A stretch of 64,000 nucleotides of DNA from Silene conica (GCA_029255685.2 CM055315.2:74987681-75051680); one strand, 5' to 3'; positions 25,101 to 37,132 are shown, counted from the first letter of the stretch. Program-made: numbers and translations. The notes: generated by a model not told the origin, from the letters alone.

Positions 25101-25781
25101 ATTGAAGGTACCGTATTTCAAGAAGCCAGTATCATGCATAAACGTGCAGCGGAAATTTGTCCACATGATGAGTTTTCACAAACAGACCATGAGAAACAAG
25201 CAACTGCAGAGCCTTCTAATGATGAAAGGTACGAAGTACATACTAACTACGAGTTCAAGATTTATCTTCCACCCCAAATTTATTTTTACCTACTACTATT
25301 GCAAATATGATACTCCGTATGGTGTAACCAACCAATCATAATTTAAAGATCTTTGAGTTTCTCCTTTTGCAATTTTCAAAGTCTTGTTAATGATTTTGTT
25401 ATGATTAGGCGACCTGTGAAGCAGCATTTTCACTTGAAGGGCATTGCTCCTCAGTTCCCTTTACTTCAATGTGGGCAAGTCCTTCAATCATGCACAACTC
25501 AAAAGACGGATAACTCGGATCATACTGCTACGTTGGAAGAGAAACAAGAGCCAGTCCCGGATGATGAAGCCTCAGAAGCTTTGGAGGGTGATTACCTGAT
25601 TCCTACTACTAGTGTTAAATCTACTTCTCCTAATTGCAAAAGAATATCATCTCATCATCCTGACATTGAAACATCTCCTGATTGGAAAAGCTGTAGGAAG
25701 TTAATTCTCCGATCAATCCCGACCTTCTCACCTATCCCTAAAGAGCAAGAAAGTTCGGAGCTACATTGGAAAAATCAATGA
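19133..25781 (+). CDS. CXC-domain (tesmin/TSO1-like, CPP family) DNA-binding protein
   Basis: Ten exons join in frame to about 771 aa: 19133-19195, 21030-21184, 21303-21969, 23196-23716, 23908-23982, 24281-24458, 24676-24771, 24850-24916, 25108-25228, 25409-25781. The N-terminus has the family motif [15 protein letters not shown]; exon 4 opens with [10 protein letters not shown]. Exons 5-8 encode two cysteine-rich CXC domains, [19 protein letters not shown] and [16 protein letters not shown], separated by the conserved NPLAFAPKV linker. The C-terminus carries GRKLIL-like [13 protein letters not shown] proteins bind DNA through zinc-coordinating cysteines; plant TSO1/TCX members act in cell-cycle and reproductive development, related to the animal LIN54/MuvB subunit. 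The 1.2-kb intron 3 could hide a small exon. Exon 4 contains an in-frame sixfold-residue unit QKDDIC repeated three times. Confidence 0.9.
19250..19655. repeat. Three-copy intronic repeat of about 155 bp
   Basis: In intron 1 of the CXC gene the block TGGGTTTTGCATGGATT followed by GGGGAGAA(G/A)TTGT and GAAATG recurs at about 19290, 19420 and 19575. Copies 2 and 3 are nearly the same; copy 1 is shorter. A TATTTAA microsatellite (19264-19290) sits in the first copy. The array lies close to the 5' splice site, where plant introns sometimes carry enhancing motifs. Confidence 0.65.
19854..19948. mobile_element. Stowaway-like MITE, 95 bp
   Basis: Termini CTCCCTCTGACTCAAC and GTTGATTTAGAGGGAG pair as inverted repeats, and a TA dinucleotide flanks both sides (19852-19853, 19949-19950). 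This fits a Tc1/mariner-type Stowaway MITE in CXC gene intron 1. Confidence 0.8.
20547..20638. mobile_element. Decayed copy of the same Stowaway-like MITE
   Basis: It shares CTCTGACTGAATTGATTCTTTGCG and AAAGAATCAGTTGAGTTAGAAGGAG with the element at 19854 but both ends have decayed. It occupies the equivalent position in the second half of the intronic duplication, so it was duplicated rather than inserted separately. Confidence 0.65.
23586..23639 (+). repeat. In-frame 18-bp triplication in CXC gene exon 4
   Basis: Three consecutive, identical 18-bp units encode QKDDIC three times. The reading frame is kept, and the perfect identity suggests a recent slippage expansion. Confidence 0.85.
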
Positions 25782-27386
25782 ACTCCTTTGGCATGTCTAC
25801 TTCTTCCTTGGTTGCTTGCTCTAAGGCGGTTTCGGTGGCTTATTTTGAAGTCCAGATGCAAATATGGCTAAGTTTTTATAAAAGACGGTCTTATAAGTAG
25901 CACAGTCGGCGTATTTGCCTATGTATAGTCAGATAATGCTAATGCTATGTACAAATTGTAGTAGACTTGTAGTTTAATGGGTTTTGCTACTAGTGTCCTA
26001 TATAGAACAGAAGGATCATGTTTTGTACAATATAGTAGCGTCGATAAGTTCGGAATTCTAGTTTATCTATTGTAGACATAAGAATAACTATTTAGGTTAA
26101 ATTTTTGGTAAGGTCTTGTTGCTATTAACTAGTTTGAAAATAAGTATGTTGGTCATGTTTGTTCTCCATGATTATGTTATTATTATTTATTCATAGTTCC
26201 TGTGTTATTTATTCAAGGCTTGGCAAAACAGGTTAAGTTGTGGGATCAATATCCAACTCCAGAGGAGGTTTTGAATGGCCTAATATGGAAATTGCGCCGG
26301 TAATTGAGCCATGGATGGCCTGGTTGTTGATAATTGAACATATATTAGTTACGATAGCTTGTGCTGATTGGATAAGTTTTCTTGCAGATGGCTATGTTGT
26401 GCAAGAAAGCTCCCTATCTATGTCGTGCCTGATCTTCTGAACTTTCAGGTGTGATAATAGATTGAACTCATTAGTTGTTCTTGCTGCTTTGTGGTGACCA
26501 TTTTGGAGGGACGGGATTTGAAAGGATACAATTGCCGTTGGTTGGTTAGCAAAATGGAGGAAACTAATGTTCTGGTGCCAAGACTTATTTGGTTTGGTGA
26601 ACAACCGTTTCAAGCGGTATGAACGGTGAATACTAAAAGGCGGTTTTTATTCTAAAAACTAGTTCAATGATCATGGATTCATGGCTTCCCTTATCACAGC
26701 TGAAACCATGTCTCTTAATGCTCTCTGAATGCCGAGACTACTAATAATGATGCTTCTAAATAGGCTGATTAGACTCGAAGCTTCGAGTTGCCTTCAATGC
26801 TACAACGCTGACAGTGTTTGCAATAAAACGAAGATTCATTACTGGTTTGTTGAGTTCAGCGGCCCAGATTCAACTACCATGGCCGAGATTGTGATTGTTA
26901 GAAGGCTTTTTTCTGTTACCGTCTTCAACTCTTCAGGTACCTTTCCGATATGGCATTTTATATGTTAACTTTTCGATTTCACTTTCTTGTCATATACTTG
27001 TATTCTTTTGATGATTCCTTGGCTCTCTTTCACCTGTTTTTGGTCTTTACTTAAATGTACTTTTCTACAAAGAATCTATGATAAAGCATAGCATATGGAC
27101 CACATCTCCTTTGGTATATATTCATCGCTTTATCTTAAGACGAGTATATTCGTCTTAAGATTAAAATTGGTGAAATAACACCCCATTTAGATAGGACAAG
27201 TTTTCTCCTAGTCCATAGTCTCATCTATCCTATTTAACCCTATTTATGATGGATATTCCCGTCTTAAACAAGAATTTGTGTATACTCTTTGGCTGACCTT
27301 TCCGCACAGTGTCTGATTTCCAGAGTGCATAAAATACTGGTTAGTGTTGCGGAAGTGACAATATTGAACAACTCAGCTTGGGAAGA
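25782..27386. other. CXC gene 3' flank and intergenic DNA
   Basis: The first part is presumably 3' UTR. Short open frames around 26240-26440 and 26729-26968 lack recognisable domains and I do not call them genes. A pairing stretch at about 27128-27265 (ATCTTAAGACGAGTATATTCGTCTTAAGAT, itself a palindrome, and a distal GTCTTAAACAAG) looks like a small MITE-type repeat. Confidence 0.45.
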
Positions 27387-28849
27387 ATGGAGGTGAACGA
27401 GGGTAATACCGATATTTCTCTTGGACAGCCACTTGTAGAGCTCGCCCAACCTTCCGTTCCAGAGAACAATACATCTTTCCTCAAGACTGTTTTCAACAGC
27501 GCCAACGCCATCTTAGGTCAGTACTGAATCGTTCATAACCCGGAAAAAGTTGTTTCCATAGATTTTCATGGCAACTTATTTTGTATGGTCTTGTGAAGTC
27601 GTCTCTTTTTGAACGTCTAGTATTATAGACAATGATAGCCGTAAATGAACCATACCGACCTTACTTCCGTCTCTACTACCTCTCAGGAAATGGAGTTTTG
27701 CTAGTTCCTTATGCGTTGGCTTCCGGAGGATGGTTAAGCGTAATTTTGCTGTTCGTCATATTCCTTGCAGCAGCATACACTGGTCTTCTTGTTACTCGAT
27801 GCCTCGAAGTTGATCCAAGGATCAAATCCTACCCCGACATTGGGGAGCATGCATTCGGGATAACTGGTAAAACAATCGTGCTGATCATTCTTTACACGGA
27901 TCTCTACATCTCCACCATTGGATTCCTAATCCTAGAAGGAGATAACTTACACAACTTGTTTCCAGATATCGCGATTCAAGTGCTTGGAGTAACAATGGAC
28001 GGTAAATCGACCTTCATAATACTTACCGCTCTTATTGTCCTACCGACTGTCATATTGGACGACTTTAGTATCCTTGGATACATCTCTGCCAGCGGCGTCC
28101 TAGCTTCTGTTTTGATCCTCGGATCAGTTTTATGGGTTGGAGCATACGGTGGTGTCGGATTCCACCAAAAGGGATCATTCCTTGAGTGGAACGGATTACC
28201 GACCACCATAAGCTTATACATGTTCTGCTATAGTGCTCATCTGGTTTTACCGCCATTATACAATTCCATGCAAGATAAAACCCGTTTCTCCAGAGTCGTA
28301 CTCGTTAGCTTTTCTCTCTCAACCTTAATCTATGCTCCCATGGCCATCTTCGGGTACATGATGTTCGGTCCGAGCATGAAAACACAAATAACACTGAACC
28401 TTCCAACCGATAAATTGAGCTCGCAAATCGCGATCTATACAACATTGGTCACTCCAATAACCAAATACGCGCTGATCTTAAAACCAGCTATTATATCGCT
28501 GGAGAGTTGGTTCAAATCAAGTTACACCGAGACCAAGTACTTCAAGATGGTACTGAGAACGAGTTTAGTTGCAACTCAGGTCGTAGTTGCATTGTGTCTT
28601 CCCTTCTTTACGTACTTAATGTCGCTAACCGGGGCTTTACTATGCGCCACTGGTTCGCTTGCAATTCCGTGTTTGTGCTACTTGAAGTTTTCGAGCACCG
28701 GCTTGGTTAAGGTGACAATTGTGGAGAGAATGTTCCTTTGGGGAATTGTTTGTTTAAGTATGTTGATTATGGTCTTTGGTACCTACACTTCTCTGGCAGA
28801 GATATTAGCCGAGATTACAGTACTCAAATCGTTCCTTCTTCTGTCCTAA
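27387..28849 (+). CDS. Amino acid transporter, AVT1-like (AAAP family)
   Basis: Two exons, 27387-27516 and 27687-28849, join across a GT-AG intron (TTAG|GTCAG to CTCAG|GAAAT) to 430 aa. The hydrophilic N-terminus ends in SFLKTVFNSANAIL, and the joined sequence reads GNGVLLVPYALASGGWLS, the family's first transmembrane helix signature. About ten hydrophobic segments follow, with PLYNSMQDKTRF and GYMMFGPSMKTQITLNLP typical of AVT1-group vacuolar amino acid transporters. Members move neutral or acidic amino acids across the tonoplast, driven by proton gradients; substrate cannot be read from sequence. Length matches the shorter AVT1 subgroup, which have a short N-terminal domain. The start was chosen as the first ATG in frame with the conserved domain. 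Confidence 0.88.
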
Positions 28850-28867
28850 TCATTTGTTCACATTTAG

Positions 28868-30392
28868 CTAGGTGTTGCTAAATCTCGTACAAGATTTTGC
28901 TTAATTTTACACACTTTGTCGTCTTATTCCGACTTTACCCCTTTCACTTTTCACACACAGTTAGAGAGGAATATTCAAAGCAAACAAATTCATAAAAACA
29001 TGTATACTTAGCTACCCCACCACCAGCTAGGCAGCTACTCACAAACAGAATGCACCACCACCTGCCGCCATAAACCGACCCACCACCAGCCTCATAAACT
29101 GATGCACCTTCAACAATCCAAAATCTAAAATCTCTAAATATCAAACCGTAATTGTAAAAATCACTCAGATAAAAAAAAACCATTCAATCAATTAAAAGAC
29201 GGGTATTAATAAATTTGTTAATAGAATAATGACAGTACTTATGATTTGTGAATGTGCGAATTAAAAGTCATAATTTGTTAAATTATTAGCAATTTGGTTG
29301 GTGGTGAAGAGGAGATCCCTAAATTTCAAACTCTAGTTGTAAAAGTAACTCTCTTGAAGATAAAAAACATGGGTTTGATTTTCGTAGTACATAATTTACT
29401 CACTGTAGTACGTCTTTTACTATTTTATCCCTCTTATTTCACCTTTCGTTTCTCTCCCATTTGTTCTCTCAATTCTTCTCCCATTCATCACCATCGTCAA
29501 CCACGTCCGTATACCACCGCCATCAATCACCGCCCTACGTACCGCCATACCACCGACAATAAATAAATAAATTCAGAAATTTGACCTCTCAATTAATTCA
29601 TCAACTAGATCCCCTAACAAACTTGTTCTCAAATGAAAAATACGGAACACAATTGCAGAGAACACATTCATATACTGCATATATACAAGCAATAAATAAA
29701 CAAACCCTAAAACACAATTACCAACACATTTATTCCTAATTCCTAGTAGTAAACAAAAACCAAAATTGTAGGAAGCAATGGGAAAATTTGTTTCGAAATT
29801 TTGATGAATTACCAAACAAAATCAATCAGAAGGGAGGAGAATTAACAAAATAGAAAGAAATATGTGCGAGGGCTGAATGGTGGTTACTACGATAGGGATA
29901 GGTGGCTGGTTGGTACAACGACGGGGATTTGGCGGTGGGGCTGGGTGTTGTGGATGTGGTGGCCGGTGGTTGGGCTTGATGATGGTGCAGACGGTGGTTC
30001 ATACGGGTTTTTTTCCACTCGTTTTTCCTTATATCTTTGGATGCAGTGCATGTTTTTTTTTTTGACGGGTATGGAAATGGAAAATATTAGGTAAAAAGTA
30101 CTGTAATGAGTAAAAAATGTATTGCGAAAATAAATTACGAAAAACATTTATTCAATCAATTAAAAGAAGGATATTAATAAATTTCTTGATAGAATAATAA
30201 AATTATTTGGGAATGTGCAAATTAAAATCCATAATTTGTTAAATTATCAAATTATTAGCCATTTGGTTGGTGGTGAAAGCAGAGAAGAGATATTTTTTTA
30301 ACAAAGGGTAAATTCGGAATAAGGTGACAAAGAGTGCGGGATTTAAGTAAATATTATGTGCGGGATTTAGGTAATATGTTTAACTAAAGCAC
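28868..30392. mobile_element. Compound inverted-repeat element, MULE-like
   Basis: The outer ends match in inverse orientation: GCTAAATCTCG, CACTTTGTC and CTTATTCCGA on the left against CGGGATTTA, GACAAAGAGTG and TCGGAATAAG on the right. Inside are two direct copies of about 130 bp (about 29180-29310 and 30150-30280, sharing TCAATTAAAAGA and ATTTGGTTGGTGGTGAA) and an inner inverted pair around 29385 and 30100. No transposase frame is seen. It appears to be a non-autonomous element with another inserted; target duplications could not be resolved. Confidence 0.55.
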
Positions 30393-30553
30393 TCCTTACA
30401 AACAATGTTAGAGGACACGAATCGGCTTGGCAAAAACCTGAAATTAAACCGCACTGTTTCTAATGGTTTTATAAATAGTTCGGCTAACCACTTTAAACAG
30501 TTATTTGTGATACGGTTACCGTTGACCTATAATCGTGCTAAATATATTTTTTT

Positions 30554-31421
30554 GGGTTATTCTACATGGTAACCCTGTATTTTTTCAAATTCTATACGGT
30601 AACCCTACTTTTCAGAGATCACACATGGTAACCCTCAACTTTATTAATATGTATTGCCGTAACCCTTAATTATTTTTCCGTTAATTTTGTCCGTTAAGTA
30701 TGTGACGTGGCAAATTGAATTTTGAGATTTTCTATAAGGTAACCCTATATTTTTAAAATATTTAAAACATAACCTTACTTTTCAACAAATCACATGTGTA
30801 TAAAAACATAATCCCTTAATTAATCTTAGTATAGTAAAAGTACTATATATCAAGCATTATAATAATCAATCCCAAATTTAATTTATAGCATAATCTAATT
30901 TTAAAAAAATTGTTTTTAAAAGCTCAACAAATATCCCAAAACAAAAAATGTTGTAAATGCAATAATGACTTTAATTGTTTAACATATTGAGACACTAAAG
31001 TTGGGTACAATTGAGGAGTAAAGTCTCATTTGTAAACATTAAGGTTAATAATGGATTTCTTTGTTAATTATTGAAGCCGATTTTTGGAGATTTATGGTAA
31101 TGAAACTTTGAAGAGATGATGATATTAAGAGTTGACATTGTTTTGAGTAATAGAGTGAAAAACGTGTTAATAATAATAAATTGAGGAAATAAGGGGATAT
31201 TTTTAAATTTATTTCTTTTGTAAAAAAAATAGAATTATTTTGTAGAATAATTAAAAAAGAGGGTTACCTTGTAGAAAATCTCAAAATTCAATTTGCTACA
31301 TCACATTCTGACGAAAAAAAAGTTAAGGTTGAGGGTTACCACGTGTGTTCACTAAAAATTAGGGTTACCACGTAGTGACGTAGAATTCAAAAAAATACAG
31401 GGTTATCATGTAGAATAACCC
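30554..31421. mobile_element. Long-TIR Mutator-like non-autonomous element, 868 bp
   Basis: The ends GGGTTATTCTACATGG and CATGTAGAATAACCC begin inverted arms extending about 170-220 bp, each containing several GGTAACCCT/AGGGTTACC words and sharing CAAATTGAATTTTGAGATT. A 9-bp target duplication TATTTTTTT flanks both sides (30545-30553, 31422-31430), the hallmark length for Mutator-like elements. The T-rich nature of the duplication weakens it slightly. No coding capacity. Confidence 0.82.
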
Positions 31422-31752
31422 TATTTTTTTTAGTTTTCGTGAATTTTATCTACTAATTTAATTAATTTTTTATTATATGTTATAGTCTACCAATAAAGTT
31501 AACTAGAATTTTTGCCCGTGCGATGCACGGATACTAAATTATTTGTGATATTCATAAAATTTGTCACCATGAAAATAAAAAAATAAATCATAACTTTTTT
31601 ACTTGATAAAAAAAATAGTATTAGGTCGTTCTATAAATGTCATATTTTGTTAATAAAATTACCTCGTTTATATTCATTTACGTCATTAATGCTACAATAT
31701 CAAACATTTATTATGGGTTTATCGTATTAAATCACAGATACATCTAACCACC

Positions 31753-32268
31753 TAGGGATGACAATTTGTTCATTACCGAACCGAAACCGAACCGATCCGA
31801 GGGAAGTTTACCGATCCAAATCCATGGTTTGAAAACCCATATCCAACTCCATTAGTTAGAACCCGAATCCAAATCCACCCAAAAAATACCCGAACCAAAT
31901 TCACGCCGATCCATTTCATAACCATAACCGACTCGATCCATTGATCCACTTATGATCCATCACCACCCGAAACCGATTCATATCCACCTTATTAACCCGA
32001 TCCAAATTCGATCTATATCTATTTTTTCCCAAATTTAAACCCATTAAAAATGCAAAATCGACCTGAATTCTTTTTGCAAACAAAAAACCAATCTTAATTA
32101 ATCTCATTCTTTTTCTAAAAAATATATTTATTATTATTGACTTTTGGATATGGATCATTGACTTTTGGATATGGATCGGGTTTGGATATGAATCGGTGAT
32201 CCACTAAATAAGTGGATCGGATTTGGATCTCACAAAACCCGATCCAACCCGATCCATTGTCATCCCTA
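31753..32268. mobile_element. hAT-type MITE, 516 bp
   Basis: A perfect 13-bp inverted terminus TAGGGATGACAAT is flanked by a perfect 8-bp target duplication TAACCACC (31745-31752 and 32269-32276). Terminal TAGGG and 8-bp duplication define the hAT superfamily. The interior is rich in CCGATCC/GGATCGG words and non-coding. It is nested in the Helitron. Confidence 0.92.
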
Positions 32269-32879
32269 TAACCACCTAACTCGCCGCAATCATCTTCAGT
32301 ACCACACGAAAGAGCCCTTTAAAACATTACTCTTACCCTTCGAACAACACATGAAACGGTCCACAATCCAGAGTCACGTCTACTGACCTATCATGAAATT
32401 AACCACCAAATGTGACGGAGTCATCTTTATTCCTACCTTAAACAACCATCCAATTCATCATCGGCAGTTCGGCACCCTTCTCCCAGTTTCCAATACACAC
32501 TTAAAATATTCAAGTCACCCCTCTTTTACGAAACACTGCACCCAGACTTATTACTCAAAGTTAGCTCTCCCTTTGAAAAGTCAATCCATCTATCAGAAAC
32601 TTAACTTTTACTTTCAAAATCGACCTTGTTTGAATGAGAAGTGCTTGACGGGGAAAACAAAGACATGCAATTTTTGTTTAGTTAACAAATGAGGTAGGAG
32701 AGAAGTGGCAAGGAATGAATAGAGGATATAACACCCGAGATGTTACACTGGAGTTGGATGTAAAATTTAAATCTTGATGTATTTTTTAATCGATCACCAA
32801 GAAAAAAAATAGTCTAGTTAAAAGTTAATAATAATTTAATGACATGACATTTATTAACATTTGATTAGGTATTTGTGTG

Positions 32880-33650
32880 TTTCACAAAGAAAAACAAAAT
32901 TAAGTTTACAAACACGATGTTTTTGAAATTTTTTACCTATTTTCATTGCATATAATGCCTATGTCATTTACACATAATAAAACCTTGAAATAAAACTCAT
33001 CTACCTCCTCAATTTTCTTACTACATACCCCTTATTTCCCCACCAATCACACATTCATCGTACCCTTCTTACCCAACTAACCACTTGACCATCAGAATCG
33101 ACCGTATGCGTCACTGAACAACCTCATCATACTTATATTTACATGTACTGCTCAAATCACACTCTTAAAATAATTACCGCTCCTACCTCAAGACCTATAT
33201 AACTCCACCTCTAAAATAATAGACACATTCATTGTAAGATCAACCCTTATCAAGACAATCAAAATTGAGTATATATATGCATGATATATAAAAGATTTGT
33301 AACCTATTTTTAGCGCATATGTGGCTCTGTCTTTTCCACATTATACAATCTTGAATGAAATTCTTATAATTATTTTCTCAAATTTTCTAATCATTGCCTT
33401 ACTACCTTTTTTCACACCATTTAGGCATTCGTCATATCTTATAACCCAACTAACCAACTTAAATCAAATAACTATATGCTTGAACAATTCTAGCTTATCG
33501 ACATTTGATTGCATTACTCAAAAACAATATGAAAAGTTAGAGACTAACTTTACCCCAAGACACTTCTACTCTCAAAACCTATGTATTCCACCTCTCAATA
33601 AAGCGACACATCCAATGTAAAATCAACTCACACCATATAAGACAATGCTC
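32880..33650. repeat. Diverged tandem duplication of about 380 bp
   Basis: Blocks such as CAAAATTGAG/CAAAATTAAG, TAACCTATTTT/TACCTATTTT, TTCATCGTACCC-like and ACCCAACTAACCA recur in order, offset by about 380 bp. A third partial relative begins near 34860. No coding. Part of the Helitron interior. Confidence 0.5.
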
Positions 33651-34599
33651 ATCTGTAAAAAGAGTTGAAAATATGTATGGGGAAAAATAGAATACAAACT
33701 ATAAACTATAATCTTATAACTATAACTAACAAATAACCTTGATCTTCTTACGACGTCTTCGTTTTGGAAATTCTTTTAATTTTTCATTACTTTGTTGTTT
33801 ATAAAATAATGTCTAATACTCAAGTACATTTCATTTCATCCACACAATTATTCCACCTAATCCACCTATAAACAATGTTTCATCTGTAAAAAATAAGTTG
33901 AAAATATACAGAAAAAAAAACAATACAGACTATAACTATTATCACACAACTATGACTAAAAAAGCTATCTTTTTACGTTGTACTACATTCGTCACGAAGA
34001 TACCTTTCATTTTTCATTATTATATTGTTTATGAATACCTTGCAATACCTACGTAAATTTCTTCTCATCCACACAATTATTCGACTTATTAACTCACCAA
34101 CGTCATTAGTGTGGTCTATGTTGTTTATATATATGATTTTTAAATCGTAATTTTTTTGGATTTATCTTATGTACTCCGTATAATATATTTTAACATTAGT
34201 CTTTTTTTTATTTAATTAAAAAATCTCATATTTTTCGCATTGTTGAGTAGCAAAAAGTATATAATGTCCACTTGAATAATAGTGTTGCTCTTGTACCAAA
34301 AATAATAAGGATGTTTCTCTTAATTAACTTGGTCGAATGTGTCTTAATCGCAGACGTTCGTTTTAGGCAGGAATTTGTATAAAGTTATATACCCAAATAT
34401 TTCCCATGTTAGTTCCACAAATTTCTTAATTAAGAGGAGATATCCATTTTAAATTTAAGAAAAGTCAAAGAAAAGTATCAAATTTGTGACCTTTTTTGAC
34501 CCATTATAATGTTAAAACGGAGTTCAATTTTAAGGAAAACTATCTGAGTCAGTTCTTTTCTTCCCGTTTCTTAAAGAATATAATTTTCTATATTTAATA

Positions 34600-35310
34600 A
34601 GAGGTAGAAAAAATGGTAAATAATTAATTATTTCCTAATTCTAATAGAAAAATTATAAATAATTTTTTGTTTTCTAATTATAATAGGAAGGTGGTAAATA
34701 ACTTATTATTTTATAATCAACTATATTATAGTTCTAATAGAAAAATCGTAAATAATTTATTATTTTCGAATTTTCGAATTTTAATAGCACAAAAGACATT
34801 ATAAAGCCATTGAACATTAAAATTTATGGTACGACCCAAGAGAGCATTCAATTAGATGAGTATAACATTTGATTGTGTAGTTTTATTTTTAATAAAGAAA
34901 CAAAATTGAGTCTATACACATGATATTTCAAAGGTTTTAAACCAATATTTATATTATTTGTCAGTTCTTATTTGTAAGTAAGCAATTATTTTCTAACTCA
35001 TTCTCATTTTCCTATTTAATAAAAATTTTGAATGAAGTTAATAACCGTACACAGTAAGTATACAAATCTTAAGAACAATAATATTCTAAATCTAATAGGA
35101 AAATTTATAAATAATCAACCATTTTCTAAATCTAATAGAAAAATTGTAAATAATTTATTGTTTTCTTATTTTCTAATTCTAATAGGAATATTATAAATAA
35201 ATTATTATTTAAACAACTATTTTTTTCTAATTTACTAATTCTAATAGAAAAATTGTAAATAATTTATTATCTCCTAATTCTAGTAGAAAAATTATAAATA
35301 AATAATTGTC
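34600..35310. repeat. AT-rich degenerate array in Helitron
   Basis: The word TTCTAATAGAAAAATTGTAAATAATTTATTATTT, or close variants, recurs about every 45-60 bp here. Copies are irregular, so it is a decayed tandem array rather than a clean satellite. Confidence 0.6.
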
Positions 35311-35571
35311 TATAAATAGAAGTGTTTTGTAAAACGTGGAGACTACCACGTCACTCGAAAAAAGCCTCCTTTAATTATATATATTGATTAGTGAAATTTT
35401 AAAATTAAACAATTTAATATCTTAATTTGAAAACATTAAGAAAATTAAAGGAAATATAAAATATATAATTTTATACTCCCTCCGTCTCAACGGATTCTTT
35501 ACGTTTACTTTTTCACATTTGTCGAGGTGCATATTACATTATCAATATCTTTCATTTTGCATTTATAAAAA

Positions 35572-36908
35572 CTAGTTTTAAACCCGTGCAAATTGCACGG
35601 GTATGCTGTTTTAAAGTTTGTTATTATAATAATTGCTTACTCTTTTTGTTTTCCTTTTTAGATGAATTAAATTTACGTTAATATATTTCATACAATTATG
35701 ATTTTCATCTTTGTCGTACTTTTTTAAAAAAATGTGTCTGTAAAATAAAAATTAAATGAACATACGTCTGATAATGTATACTTTTATTAATAATCAATTA
35801 ATCACGCAAAAAATGTTTTAATAATGTTTCAAATTTTGTATGTTCGGTTTATTATTGTTGTAAATTGTTATTAATTATAATATTTTAATCATCTAAATAA
35901 ATTGTGGTTTAATTATCACAACATCTATTTCTAATTAATTGATGTATATAAAAATGTGCGTAATGTTTCGTAATCTACGATTTTAGACATCTCTTATCTA
36001 TAAAAGGAGTAGAATTTAGAGAAATTCTATTGGCTCTCAATTTTTTGAAAAAGATAATTAACTTCTTCCATATCTTACCCCACCACTTAATATCAAGTTT
36101 TTATTTCCAAACTATCAACCATTATCTTTAAGTTTACATTTTAATCACTAATATTACTAAATTAAAGAAAATTACAACAATAATAAATTGTCAAATAATT
36201 AAATAGTCAGAAAGTAATTTTTTTTTCCGTTCCTTTTTGCTAATTTGGTAAACATATACTTGGTCATTATTAACACCCTTCGTTTTAATTTACAGCGTTT
36301 GCAAACAAGATTTATTGAATAAATTTATAGCACTCATTCGTTAACTAACGGGGGTCTAATTTTGTTAAAGTAAATAAAATATCAGTTTTCAATGATTAAA
36401 ATAGAAAAACTAAAAAATATTATTCAATATTTATAGTTCCCTATTACGTCGGAAATATAAAAAAAATTGACGAAATTAATAAATTATAAATGTATATTTT
36501 TAATCGTATTTTTTGTTTAAGATCGTCTAAGTTAATAAATATTAATAAATGTTAATAGGCGTCTTTTCGTTTCTACCTATGTTTTATTTCGTAAGTACTT
36601 TTTTCGTTTCCAGTTTTATTTTAATCATATGTAAGAGTCGTCTTAAACTAAGACGATCTTGAACAAAAAAACAACAATTGTTGTGCATAACCAACCAGTG
36701 TTTGAAAAATTATACCCGTGCATTTTGTGCACGAGTTTAAAACTAGTTTATTTGGAATACGTAGAATATTAAGCGGTTATTGTGCAGAGAAATCATAAGT
36801 TATTGTGCGGACCCACCTGAGTGAATTAAGAAAAAAAAAATAGAAGTTGGATGTATGACGTGGCGCAACCACAGCCTGATAAATGTTTCAGAATTCATAT
36901 AGATTAGA
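35572..36908 (-). mobile_element. Helitron inside the Stowaway-like element
   Basis: The minus-strand 3' end has the hairpin CCCGTGCAATTTGCACGGG and ends AACTAG before T at 35571-35575. The 5' end is TCTAATCTATATG or TCTATATGAATTC (at 36908 or 36903; both preceded by A). It is non-coding, and carries a second Helitron in the opposite orientation. Confidence 0.65.
35997..36746 (+). mobile_element. Helitron nested in Helitron, 750 bp
   Basis: The plus-strand 5' end A|TCTATAAAAGGAG and the 3' end with hairpin CCCGTGCATTTTGTGCACG then TTTAAAACTAG|T are both present. An A precedes and a T follows, as expected for Helitron insertion between A and T. No coding. Confidence 0.7.
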
Positions 36909-37132
36909 TTATAAAAATTTGATATTTTTAATCTATCCACAAAGACGAATCAAACAAGATCACACATGACTATATTTAATCTTATAGATTGTCGGGAATG
37001 TTATAGATTGTCTTGACTTGTGAATAGTGTCAAAAAGTAAACGTAAAGAATTTGCTGAGACGGAGAGAGTATAATTTTAAATTTTTCTGCTTACTTTTTG
37101 GAAAAACGGTTCGATTAACCTTTTTTCTAAAA

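Larger units (their letters stand above)
31503..35387 (-). mobile_element. Non-autonomous Helitron, about 3.9 kb
   Basis: On the minus strand the 3' end is a hairpin (CCGTGCATCGCACGGG) followed by a short spacer and CTAG, with T next, as Helitrons require. The matching 5' end is A|TCAATATATATAATTAAAGG at 35387. No Rep/helicase frame is present. The interior holds a hAT element at 31753, a roughly 390-bp tandem duplication and an AT-rich array. The two ends are far apart, so they could belong to different copies; I rate the span less certain than the ends. Confidence 0.6.
35476..37069. mobile_element. Stowaway-like element split by Helitrons
   Basis: Left end CTCCCTCCGTCTCAACGG at 35476 and right end pairing with it (TTGCTGAGACGGAGAGAG) are flanked by TA. 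Both arms share GTAAACGTAAAGAAT in inverse orientation just inside. The halves are separated by the Helitron at 35572-36908; without it the element would be about 260 bp, a normal Stowaway size. Confidence 0.72.

Noticed and set aside
26240..26968. Short open frames between the CXC gene and the transporter
   Set aside because: No domain, no codon signature and no coherent splice structure; probably UTR or intergenic.
28944..29183. Minus-strand open frame near the transporter end
   Set aside because: It lies in the inverted-repeat end of the compound element and has no recognisable domain.
29864..30094. Trp/Gly-rich open frames in the compound element
   Set aside because: They overlap one another in different frames and consist of GGTGG-type repeats within a mobile element.
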